Assembly: GCF_900142975.1 (NCBI RefSeq)
Contig: NZ_LT670848.1
Span: 1,674,001 to 1,738,000 of the forward strand
Direction of reading: 5' to 3'
DNA from: Salegentibacter salegens
GTDB lineage: Bacteria > Bacteroidota > Bacteroidia > Flavobacteriales > Flavobacteriaceae
DNA length: 64,000 nt
Shown here: positions 37,101 to 45,230 of the stretch, piece by piece
Numbering within the stretch: the first letter of the stretch is position 1
Layout: the number at the start of each line of letters is the position of its first letter
Program-made: the position numbers and the translations under genes
The notes under the pieces: generated by a model
The model's input: only the letters and a program-made list of their open reading frames with translations
Told to the model about the DNA's origin: nothing
Databases searched by the model: none

Positions 37101-38230
37101 ATTTGTGAACCAAAATTTAACGGTTGTGAATTGCTTTCAGAATTGTATTTTTAATTAGGATTCACAGGACTTTTGATCCGGGACACGAACACGTGGAAGT
37201 TGTGAATTGCTTTCAGAATTGTATTTTTAATTAGGATTCACAGGATTATCTCCTGCGTGACTTATAATCATCTCGTTGTGAATTGCTTTCAGAATTGTAT
37301 TTTTAATTAGGATTCACAGGGCTAAAAGGAATCCCATAAATGTTACCATTGTTGTGAATTGCTTTCAGAATTGTATTTTTAATTAGGATTCACAGGGCCG
37401 CCTTTCAATTAGGAATTAAAGAACCAGTTGTGAATTGCTTTCAGAATTGTATTTTTAATTAGGATTCACAGGACTTGTAAACGAAATTTTCAAACACTAC
37501 AAGTTGTGAATTGCTTTCAGAATTGTATTTTTAATTAGGATTCACAGGCCAGGTCGCGAATATTAAAGAATTAAAAAGTTGTGAATTGCTTTCAGAATTG
37601 TATTTTTAATTAGGATTCACAGGCTACTAACCAAAACCTAAACTTATTCAGAAGTTGTGAATTGCTTTCAGAATTGTATTTTTAATTAGGATTCACAGGC
37701 AGCGTCCAGGGTGGAAGCTGTCTTGTCAGTTGTGAATTGCTTTCAGAATTGTATTTTTAATTAGGATTCACAGGCATAGCGCTACCCACCTGTTTGCAAC
37801 AGGGGTTGTGAATTGCTTTCAGAATTGTATTTTTAATTAGGATTCACAGGATTTCCTGGATAAAGCCAATCTTGAGTTAAGTTGTGAATTGCTTTCAGAA
37901 TTGTATTTTTAATTAGGATTCACAGGTCAACACATGATTTATGTAGGTAATCATCAGTTGTGAATTGCTTTCAGAATTGTATTTTTAATTAGGATTCACA
38001 GGGTGAATCACAGGCAACCGCGCCAACATACGGTTGTGAATTGCTTTCAGAATTGTATTTTTAATTAGGATTCACAGGAACAAAAACCCCTTTCAACCTG
38101 GGAAGCGAGTTGTGAATTGCTTTCAGAATTGTATTTTTAATTAGGATTCACAGGACGACGACCTTATGTACCCCCTGGCGCCTAGTTGTGAATTGCTTTC
38201 AGAATTGTATTTTTAATTAGGATTCACAGG
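34166..38230 (+). CRISPR. Type II-C CRISPR array, 54 repeats and 53 spacers
   Basis: 54 copies of a 46-bp repeat that begins GTTGTGAATTGCTTTCAG and ends ATTAGGATTCACAGG; by eye all copies are identical, including both terminal ones. Of 53 spacers, 44 are 30 bp and 9 are 29 bp. Spacers 3 (34364-34393) and 13 (35122-35151) are identical. The first 18 bases of the repeat pair with the tracrRNA anti-repeat, which fixes the crRNA strand as +, that is towards cas2 and opposite to the cas genes. Within each repeat, TTG (positions 2-4), 19 bases, then TATTTTTA (24-31) matches the spacing of the Bacteroidota promoter, so each repeat may start its own crRNA. A terminator follows the last repeat. Confidence 0.99.
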
Positions 38231-38264
38231 ATACCCGCTATAAAAGGCTGGTATCCTGTTTTTT
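38227..38264 (+). terminator. Array-end intrinsic terminator using the last repeat
   Basis: CAGGATACC (38227-38235) pairs perfectly with GGTATCCTG (38250-38258), followed by six T. The first four bases are the end of the last CRISPR repeat. It works only for + strand transcripts, supporting the crRNA direction deduced from the tracrRNA, and protects the convergent cas operon from read-through. Confidence 0.85.
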
Positions 38265-38338
38265 AAGTGATCTATTAGAATTAAAAAATAAGAAGCTTTT
38301 GAGATGTCTTGACAGTATTCAGTAGGAGATTTAAAATC

Positions 38339-38701
<363 letters not shown>

Positions 38702-38726
38702 TCAACTTTATCCAAACCGAATATTA

Positions 38727-39623
38727 TTACTGGTAAACTGGATAAAGAATCCTTCGGCTTAGATTAGCAAAACACTCATAAAGTGAATTAGTCGTCCTAC
38801 TAAGGGCTACCATTAGCGGACTCCATTTTCCATCAATAAAAACATCTAAAGCAGGAATTTTTAGAAGTTGGGATTTCAAGTCTGTGGTCAATTCGTCAAT
38901 ATTCTCTTCTGCAACCACTATTTCATAAACCAGGTCATCTACATAAATCCGATAAGGTTCCATAATATCATCGGCCAGAGCAAAGGCATTATATTTATTA
39001 TGATGAAAGATTCCCACACCTGGCAGTAAGCCGGAACTAATTAAGGCTCTTGCAGTAATTGCTCGTAGAATCGCATACCCATAGTTAAGTAAATTGTTAG
39101 GAGGGTCTCCGTGCCGATATCTAGTAAATCCTTCTATTTCAAAAAGATTTTGCCAATAATGAGCGGCTGCAACGGCTTCATGATTTTCGGTATCGCCGCT
39201 TTTGACTTCTCCAGCCCAACGCACCAGTTTTTTATGGTTTTTATTTCTCTTAAAAAGGTGTTGCCCCTGGTTACTAACTTTAGCACTAATGGTTTGCTGC
39301 CATAGATTTTTCTTTAAAGGTAAACTAGCACTGAGTTGCGCCGAAAAGCGTTCTGTTTGTTCAGTATGTCCCACGAGGGGTTGCAAAATAGAGCAGGGTA
39401 AGTGCTGTTTATCGCAATTTACTACCGCAGCCTTGTTCTGAATAAGTTTGGTTATTAGTCCGTTGGTTAGAGTAATCTGCGGGTTTTCTAAAACTACCAT
39501 CCCAATATCTTCAATGGGAACTATTTTATTTTCTTTTCCTTCTTTAGGGAAAGAAACCACTAACTGTTCATTTTTTGTGCTTAAGTAAGCTGGATTGGCG
39601 AAAAAGAGAGTGCGTTTGATCAT
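38727..39623 (-). CDS. cas1: Cas1, CRISPR integrase
   Basis: 298 residues, normal for type II Cas1. The N-terminal beta domain (KRTLFFANPAYLSTKNEQLVVSF) precedes the helical catalytic domain. Metal ligands are visible: Glu in the AAAHYWQNLFEIEGF region, His in GVGIFHHNKYNAFALADDIMEPYR and the Asp of the same block. It inserts new spacers with Cas2. It starts 3 bp after the cas9 stop. Confidence 0.97.
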   Translation of the reverse strand: MIKRTLFFANPAYLSTKNEQLVVSFPKEGKENKIVPIEDIGMVVLENPQITLTNGLITKLIQNKAAVVNCDKQHLPCSILQPLVGHTEQTERFSAQLSASLPLKKNLWQQTISAKVSNQGQHLFKRNKNHKKLVRWAGEVKSGDTENHEAVAAAHYWQNLFEIEGFTRYRHGDPPNNLLNYGYAILRAITARALISSGLLPGVGIFHHNKYNAFALADDIMEPYRIYVDDLVYEIVVAEENIDELTTDLKSQLLKIPALDVFIDGKWSPLMVALSRTTNSLYECFANLSRRILYPVYQ

Positions 39624-39626
39624 AGA

Positions 39627-42600
39627 TTATAAATTCCAATTAATTGAACCATCTAAGTTCATTTCAAAATCTTTTTCTTCTATGGCAAAATTCCAATTTC
39701 CGGCTGTTAGCCGCATCAAAGGTTGCTTTTCGAAGCTTCCAAATGGTGAAGCTTCTTTGTACCCTTTTGGTAATTTTTTAGAAATATCGGTGTTTGGACC
39801 TGATACTAAATGATGTTTAAATTTTATTTTATTAGAATCTCCCTCAAACTGATACATTTTATACATTCGTTCAGAAAGTTCCTTTTCATCAAGTTCTTTT
39901 AATTCCTCTATATTTTCTTTGTAGAAAATAGCTTTTTGTCCAGATTTTAGAACAGCATATAAGGAAATTTCTGAACTCTTCTTTTTAATTAAATTGAACA
40001 GGGGTATTTCAAAAAAGTCACTTTCATTTCCAATGTCCAATTTAGCTAAATCGAAAATACCTACTATATTAATAGCCCGCTCCTCTTTACCTTTTATATC
40101 TCCTTTATAATACAAACAAAATGCATTTTCGCCATTTTGGGCATAAGTAGTTTGCTTGTATTCTTTTTCAGATTTAAAATCGTGTTCGTGTGGTTTTACG
40201 GCTGTTGAGTGTTTTAACCTATCAAAACACCTTATATGCCTTATTTTGTTGACTTTTTCTCCATTTTTATTTAGCATATAGACTCCGTTGGCTAATGCTG
40301 ACTTGAAACTATCAGCTTCATCTACTTGTTCTTTAATCAAACCAAATAATGCTTTATCCACAATAACTTTTTCTATGTCTGCTAAACTTTTAAAGCCTGG
40401 CGATGCAGCATCTTTAGCATACACGAGAGGTTTTCTTATTACTAATTTAATATCCTCGTGTAACTGCATTTTCCCATTATCAAATTTGATCTTATTGTTA
40501 TCGTCCCGCTTTGGTTGTTTAATTGCCCCATAAAAGGATTCTCCGTGCAACTGACCTCGTATAGTATCCCCTTTTGCCCATTTTGGGTTTCCATTTTCTT
40601 TTTTATCTATTTTGCCTCGTTTTCGAACCTTTTTAAAGGTAGCATTTAAAGTTCTATGCTCTTTAAGATTATTAATGAGTATTTCTTCTTCTATGTTTTT
40701 TATATATGAGACTTTAAAGTTATCCCACTCTTTTGGGGCTTCATGATAAACCTCTCCGAAGCCTTCATCCTTTTTTAATTGATATTCTTTAATAATTTTG
40801 TCCCGTTGGGCAGCTTTCGGAATTAATGTGAGAATAGCTCCATCTACTGCGTGATGACTGTGTTTTGAACGATCTTTTTTATCACTTCTTAATTTCACAT
40901 TGTACACTTCTTTAAATATATCAACAACACTTCCTTTTTGAACCTCTACACGATTAAAAACTGTTTTAAGATATGGCACTGCGTATTTGGTCATTATTTG
41001 GGTGTCGCGTAACTGGCTATTACGCCAGCCAGCTTTGAACTCTTCAATAGTAAAAGTTTGTAGTTTTTGCTTTAAATAATCTAATTCGAACTTTAACTTA
41101 TGCCTTTTCTGGATAAGGCTATCCCTTTTATCTTTTGGCTCAACACCTCTTAGACTACTTAATTTACTAAGTTGAAATTCAAGTTCCGCAATCTTGCTCC
41201 ACTTTTCAATAGTAATTTCTTTCTGTATACCTTTTTTCTTTAAAGTCTTTTTCTCTACACTTCTTTTGCCGAATAAGGCTTCAATATTTTTCAGGATAGG
41301 CTGAAGAGGCTTTCCATCAAAATCACATTCTGAATCATAATTATCAAGTTGTGTGGGGAATTTTTTGCCTTTGATATTCGAATTGTAATTTTTGTCGGCC
41401 AGTGTTAGGTTTTTTAATTCATTATCAAAACTAATGCTTGCGGGAATAGTATGCTCAAAATCATAGTATTCGCCATTCAACAAGTCGCATTTATTGATCA
41501 TCGCTCCGGTATACATGCATTTTTTACCTTGTTCTTCCCATAACCTGATTTTTCGAATTAAAGCTTTACTGTTAGGGTCAAAACTTGTGTTACATTCTTG
41601 GTTGATTTCTTCAATAGTATCACTTAACTTTTGGTTTTCCTTTTCTCGTTCATTTTGCCACTGTTCTAGAGCTTTACGGTAATTGGCGTCATTTAGCTCC
41701 CTTGCAATTTCAACAACAATCCTAGTATGAGAATCAATTAGTTGTGTTTGTAATAAAAAGTTTAGCAATTGCTTTAATTTATGTAAGCTTTTTAAAGCCA
41801 TCGGATTTTTAAAACCTTTGCTTATTGGTTCCGGATTTCCTAGAAGTTTTAATGAAATCCCGTCTGCCTCGGCATCAGGGTAGCGGTGTAAAAAAGAATT
41901 GAGTTCGTATTCCTTAATATAAAATACTTTGCCTTTTTGATTTATTTCCTGATAAGTATCTGAATTTGGGTATTTTTCCTGTTCTGAAGGATGCCATAAA
42001 TATTGAATGTTTTTTTTGGGAACCTGTTCTGGATAATATTCCTGCAAATAGTTGAAAATAGCGTCATGAATTCTAGGCTGTTCTACAAAACTCCCTTTCT
42101 TGGCTTGAAATGGTTTTTGAAGAAATCCTTTATATTTTTCTTTTACATAATTTACATATTCCTCTTTCTGGTCTTCATTAATCTCTTCCCAGGTTTTATC
42201 GCCTAATACATCAATTATATTCTGCTTAATCAAATTAATATCTGAGTTATCCAATTCTTCCTGTTCGGCTAAATGATAATCTCCCTCAGCCACCAGCTCT
42301 GTTCTGAATAAACTATTTAAAACATTATTTAACTTACGCTGGGTAGAAACACTTTCGTAAATTTCATCAATTTCAACAGCAAAATGATTAATAAACTCAT
42401 CTGAGATTTCATATGTTCCCAGAACTTTTTGAAGGTTGGCCATATATACAGCCTTGGAATAAGCATAGCCTTTTTGAAGGTAAGGTAGAATCTTTTTTAT
42501 AGCTGATAGACTTAAAGTAGCATAGCCTTGTTGAAGTCTTATTTTAGAAAATTTCTCTGCCTTCGCCTTTTCGAGTTTTAACTTTTCTAACGCGAATTCT

Positions 42601-43886
42601 TTTAATTTTTCTTCACTATCAAAGGTGAATAATACATGCCAAAGGTCTTCAAAAGTATAGTAACTTGAATTTTTCTTTGCTGGTTGAGCATTTCGAACAA
42701 AAGCCTCTTTCCAACCTAAATTTTCTTTCCAGTTTTCACCAAAAACATCTTCAAATTGTTTCAGTAGCTTTGTTGAAAGTACTTTTGTCTTTTCTCTTAT
42801 TGCATAACCGGAAGTAATTGTTGCCTCATCTTTGTCTAATTGATTGAGAATAGATTTAAGGCTGAAATTATTTCCCGTCTTATAAAAAACAGGATAGATC
42901 TTTTCTTTTAAATAATCTTCCTGCTTCCAACCTTCCGGAGCTTCAATCTTTAAATTATTGATAAAAACCCAGGTTCTATATTCTTCATACAACGGGTGGC
43001 TAATGGGGGCGCGTCTTTTGTTTTTTTCATAGGTACACAATCCTACCGAACCTTTTTGGGTACGCAAAGGCCTTTGCCAGATAATTGCTTTCCAAAGTTT
43101 TTCATAAGATGTTTTTTCCAAGCCTTGAACCTGACAGATTTCCTTTAATTCGTTTTCATAATCTTTTCTAAGATTATAGCGCTGACGGATCCTTATTTTT
43201 TCACCATTAGTAGATTTTTCTTTTTGATAATGGTATAATGCTGCTCCTAAGCTTCGGTGTTTTATAATATAATTTTTAATTTCATTTCTGCCAGGCGTGT
43301 CATTATTTTTGCTGCCCTCTAACATAGTTTTAGCTTCCTCTTCATCACGCCCTTTAAAACCACGGCGTTGCACTAAATGATAAAATACCCTTCCTAAGAT
43401 TTGAGGATTCTCCTGAAAGACTTTTTTATCAGCTTCATTTTCACTTATTGCTTTAGCACGGAATAAATAATGGTTTTCGTGTGCATCACCTCCTAGGAGA
43501 TGAAAGTCTGGTTTGCCATCTCCATTAAAATCATATCGCAACCAATTGATGAAGGCTTCAGTCTGGGGATATTTTCTAGGATTGTTTTTGTTATATTTTC
43601 GCCATTCATCTAACTCCCCTATGGTTAAAGGGCACATATTTTTATTAATTAGAAACTCCAGTAATTCCCATTTACGGTATTTTTCGGCTTGATAATTTCT
43701 TCGTTTGCCACGACTTTCTGTACGTTTTTTAACTTTCGGAAACTCTATACCTTTTTCTTCCCCAACTCCTTTATCGAAAATTAATACACCCGATTTTATA
43801 ATTTGATTTTTCAATGCTGATACATCTCGAATAGCCCAGCCAATGCTATTTGTTCCTAAATCAATTCCTAAAGTTAAGTTACTCAT
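39627..43886 (-). CDS. cas9: Cas9, type II-C, large Bacteroidota form
   Basis: 1419 residues; most II-C Cas9s are 1000-1100, but ~1400 is usual in Bacteroidota. Catalytic motifs are intact: RuvC-I LGIDLGTNSIGWA (Asp9), an Arg-rich bridge helix near 55-80 (RTESRGKRRNYQAEKYRKW), RuvC-II VVEIARELND (~720), HNH YDFEHTIPASISFDNELKNL (His ~811) with NYNSNIKG, and RuvC-III SHHAVDGAI (~1011). The C-terminal region is the PAM-interacting part. No Cas4 or Csn2 is present, consistent with II-C. A palindrome and the tracrRNA lie upstream. Confidence 0.98.
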   Translation of the reverse strand: MSNLTLGIDLGTNSIGWAIRDVSALKNQIIKSGVLIFDKGVGEEKGIEFPKVKKRTESRGKRRNYQAEKYRKWELLEFLINKNMCPLTIGELDEWRKYNKNNPRKYPQTEAFINWLRYDFNGDGKPDFHLLGGDAHENHYLFRAKAISENEADKKVFQENPQILGRVFYHLVQRRGFKGRDEEEAKTMLEGSKNNDTPGRNEIKNYIIKHRSLGAALYHYQKEKSTNGEKIRIRQRYNLRKDYENELKEICQVQGLEKTSYEKLWKAIIWQRPLRTQKGSVGLCTYEKNKRRAPISHPLYEEYRTWVFINNLKIEAPEGWKQEDYLKEKIYPVFYKTGNNFSLKSILNQLDKDEATITSGYAIREKTKVLSTKLLKQFEDVFGENWKENLGWKEAFVRNAQPAKKNSSYYTFEDLWHVLFTFDSEEKLKEFALEKLKLEKAKAEKFSKIRLQQGYATLSLSAIKKILPYLQKGYAYSKAVYMANLQKVLGTYEISDEFINHFAVEIDEIYESVSTQRKLNNVLNSLFRTELVAEGDYHLAEQEELDNSDINLIKQNIIDVLGDKTWEEINEDQKEEYVNYVKEKYKGFLQKPFQAKKGSFVEQPRIHDAIFNYLQEYYPEQVPKKNIQYLWHPSEQEKYPNSDTYQEINQKGKVFYIKEYELNSFLHRYPDAEADGISLKLLGNPEPISKGFKNPMALKSLHKLKQLLNFLLQTQLIDSHTRIVVEIARELNDANYRKALEQWQNEREKENQKLSDTIEEINQECNTSFDPNSKALIRKIRLWEEQGKKCMYTGAMINKCDLLNGEYYDFEHTIPASISFDNELKNLTLADKNYNSNIKGKKFPTQLDNYDSECDFDGKPLQPILKNIEALFGKRSVEKKTLKKKGIQKEITIEKWSKIAELEFQLSKLSSLRGVEPKDKRDSLIQKRHKLKFELDYLKQKLQTFTIEEFKAGWRNSQLRDTQIMTKYAVPYLKTVFNRVEVQKGSVVDIFKEVYNVKLRSDKKDRSKHSHHAVDGAILTLIPKAAQRDKIIKEYQLKKDEGFGEVYHEAPKEWDNFKVSYIKNIEEEILINNLKEHRTLNATFKKVRKRGKIDKKENGNPKWAKGDTIRGQLHGESFYGAIKQPKRDDNNKIKFDNGKMQLHEDIKLVIRKPLVYAKDAASPGFKSLADIEKVIVDKALFGLIKEQVDEADSFKSALANGVYMLNKNGEKVNKIRHIRCFDRLKHSTAVKPHEHDFKSEKEYKQTTYAQNGENAFCLYYKGDIKGKEERAINIVGIFDLAKLDIGNESDFFEIPLFNLIKKKSSEISLYAVLKSGQKAIFYKENIEELKELDEKELSERMYKMYQFEGDSNKIKFKHHLVSGPNTDISKKLPKGYKEASPFGSFEKQPLMRLTAGNWNFAIEEKDFEMNLDGSINWNL

Positions 43887-43903
43887 GGTTTGAGTTTTAA
43901 ATT

Positions 43904-43911
43904 CAAATTTA
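43904..43911 (-). promoter_or_regulatory. Putative cas9 -7 promoter element
   Basis: TAAATTTG on the - strand fits TAnnTTTG, ~17 bases before the cas9 ATG, predicting a leader of about 10 bases. The -33 TTG is not clear. Confidence 0.35.
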
Positions 43912-43980
43912 ATAAAAATAGGTTCTATATAACTTGTATCTCTTTTATATTTGCGTTTACTTTGTTCAAAAGAGAGAAAG

Positions 43981-43998
43981 TTATTAGTGCACTAATAA
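43981..43998. promoter_or_regulatory. 18-bp perfect palindrome upstream of cas9
   Basis: TTATTAGTGCACTAATAA lies ~95 bp before the cas9 start, between the cas9 promoter region and the tracrRNA. Length and symmetry suit a dimeric repressor. It differs from the palindrome beside the XRE gene at 44840. Confidence 0.5.
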
Positions 43999-44097
43999 TT
44001 GAATTTGGTGGTCCAAACCCACTTTCTGGTCTTATTAGACTTATCTCCTTTTTTTGTACTCTATGCAGACTTAAATAGCACCTGCACAAGTTGTATG

Positions 44098-44127
44098 TTG
44101 TAAATTGCTTTTTATTTTTTATCTTTG
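44098..44127 (+). promoter_or_regulatory. tracrRNA promoter, a fossil CRISPR repeat
   Basis: TTG at 44098-44100, 19 bases, then TATCTTTG at 44120-44127: a full Bacteroidota promoter. Starting one base earlier, the region matches the CRISPR repeat at 22 of 31 positions (14 of the first 15), with the two promoter boxes in register. Confidence 0.75.
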
Positions 44128-44130
44128 AAA

Positions 44131-44210
44131 TACTGAAAGCTTTTCACAATAAGGCTATAAGCCGAAGAAAAATCTTAAATCCTGCGTACCCCGTGGGATT
44201 TTTATTTTTT
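44131..44210 (+). ncRNA. tracrRNA
   Basis: Starts about six bases after the TATCTTTG box. The anti-repeat CTGAAAGCTTTTCACAAT (44133-44150) pairs with the first 18 bases of the CRISPR repeat: 8 pairs, a 2-base internal bulge, 7 pairs. Then the nexus hairpin GGCT-ATA-AGCC (44153-44163), a linker, and a 10-bp terminator stem (AAATCCTGCG with CGTGGGATTT, 44177-44201) followed by T-run. The order anti-repeat, nexus, terminator is that of known type II tracrRNAs. It is transcribed divergently from cas9. Confidence 0.88.
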
Positions 44211-44549
44211 AATCAGCAAATAAAGGTTCAGAGTTGATTTTATCATTAGGAATGTAGGGTAACCTAAGTATTCTTAACATAATTACTAAAAATAATTATA
44301 ATTTCCTATAAAAAATAAGGGAAAACCCGTAGTTCTTTTTGTAATTGTTTTCTGCAACGGCACGGCTAAGTAAGCTCTCCAGGTCCCAAAGTTCTTTTAC
44401 AAAATCGATAGCTAGCTTTTGCCACGTATCTTATGTTGTTGTTTTAAGCTTATAGTTCTCACTCTATAATTGGCTTAAAATGCTTTATCAGCAAAAACCG
44501 AAAAAGAGAAAAATACGGAAAACCGTAAAGAGAGGCGAATTAAAGGAAT
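44211..44549. other. Intergenic DNA with a possible coding remnant
   Basis: On the - strand from about 44440 to 44305 a frame reads WQKLAIDFVKELWDLESLLS and RAVAENNYKKNYGFSL to a stop. It looks coding but has no start (a stop lies just upstream), so it is probably a gene fragment of unknown family. Elsewhere the DNA is AT-rich with a small TACGGAAAACCGTA hairpin near 44513. Confidence 0.4.
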
Positions 44550-44819
44550 TTATTCAGAAAATAATTCAAAATCAATATCGAGAAGCGTTTTAGGTTCTAC
44601 TTCCAGAGCCTTTGCTAATGCTAATAATGTAGTAAAGGAAAAATTTCTATTACCATTCTCAATAACACTTAAGCTACCTTTTGTAACTCGGCATCTTGCG
44701 GCAATATCATCTTGACTTAAACCTTTTTCTTCTCGAAGCCTCTTAACATGCTTCCCGAAAATTTGTTGTCGTTTTAGGTCTAATTCCTCCATAAAAAATT
44801 CCTTGGAAGGTAAATACAA
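44550..44819 (-). CDS. XRE-family helix-turn-helix regulator
   Basis: 89 residues; an internal ATG at 44792 (MEELDLKRQQIFG) is an equally likely start. The Cro/C1-type domain spans HVKRLREEKGLSQDDIAARC, RVTKGSLSVIENGNRNFSFT and TLLALAKALEVEP. A single small DNA-binding domain with no effector domain. It is divergent from the sigma/dCas12f operon and an 18-bp palindrome lies 20 bp before its start, so it may control itself and that operon. Confidence 0.88.
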   Translation of the reverse strand: MYLPSKEFFMEELDLKRQQIFGKHVKRLREEKGLSQDDIAARCRVTKGSLSVIENGNRNFSFTTLLALAKALEVEPKTLLDIDFELFSE

Positions 44820-44839
44820 GAAATTTTTGAATAAAAAAT

Positions 44840-44857
44840 GTTACAAGTTCTTGTAAC
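44840..44857. promoter_or_regulatory. 18-bp palindrome, candidate XRE operator
   Basis: GTTACAAGTTCTTGTAAC, 8-bp perfect arms with a TT centre, lies 20 bp upstream of the XRE gene and ~55 bp before the promoter-like TATATTTG of the sigma operon. Confidence 0.55.
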
Positions 44858-44911
44858 AAAAAGATATTTTTCATTACTTAGCTGATAGTTAGATCAAAAT
44901 GATTTAATTTT

Positions 44912-44919
44912 TATATTTG
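44912..44919 (+). promoter_or_regulatory. Putative promoter of the leader RNA / sigma operon
   Basis: TATATTTG matches TAnnTTTG exactly. The -33 position has only TAG or TTA, so an activator may be needed. Transcription would begin near 44925, about 300 bases before the sigma gene. Confidence 0.45.
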
Positions 44920-45027
44920 CGATACTTCTTTAAGTAAAACATTAGAAGCATTCGCTTTGAGTCTTGAACAGAAAACTGGTAATTTTCAACAAACCACAAG
45001 ATGATAAGTGTAAATGCTCACGACCCG

Positions 45028-45100
45028 GGCGTGGGCTTACTTGATCGTGGTAAGGTATACCAGTGCCTCTGTTCGATAAGTTGAGTCTCCACGCCTTTTT
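45028..45100 (+). ncRNA. Structured leader RNA or small RNA with terminator
   Basis: Three nested stems can be read: GGCGTGG (45028-45034) with CCACGCC (45089-45095); ACTTGATCG (45039-45047) with CGATAAGT (45074-45081, one bulge); TGGTA (45048-45052) with TACCA (45058-45062). Five T follow the outer stem, as in an intrinsic terminator. It lies between the promoter-like box and the sigma gene, so it may be an attenuator or a free small RNA. Its first 11 bases equal the start of guide 2 of the downstream module. No known RNA family recognised. Confidence 0.55.
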
Positions 45101-45230
45101 GTTTGTAAAAACAGGCTTTCTTCTCAATTGTTCTCAAAGCTACCTTCTCTTTATACCTTATAAGAATTCGCTTTAGCTAAATTCAGTTTAATTCTGGAGG
45201 TAATTACCTCCGGCTAAATAACGACTGCTT

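Noticed and set aside
42591..42607. Guide 3 matches 16 of 17 bases inside cas9 (+ strand)
   Set aside because: The sequence is AT-rich, the mismatch is near the start of the guide, the preceding base is A and not G, and transcription from there would run antisense through cas9.
44120..44210. Placing the tracrRNA on the - strand
   Set aside because: Only the + strand gives anti-repeat, nexus and T-rich terminator in the right order, and the + strand promoter fits exactly.
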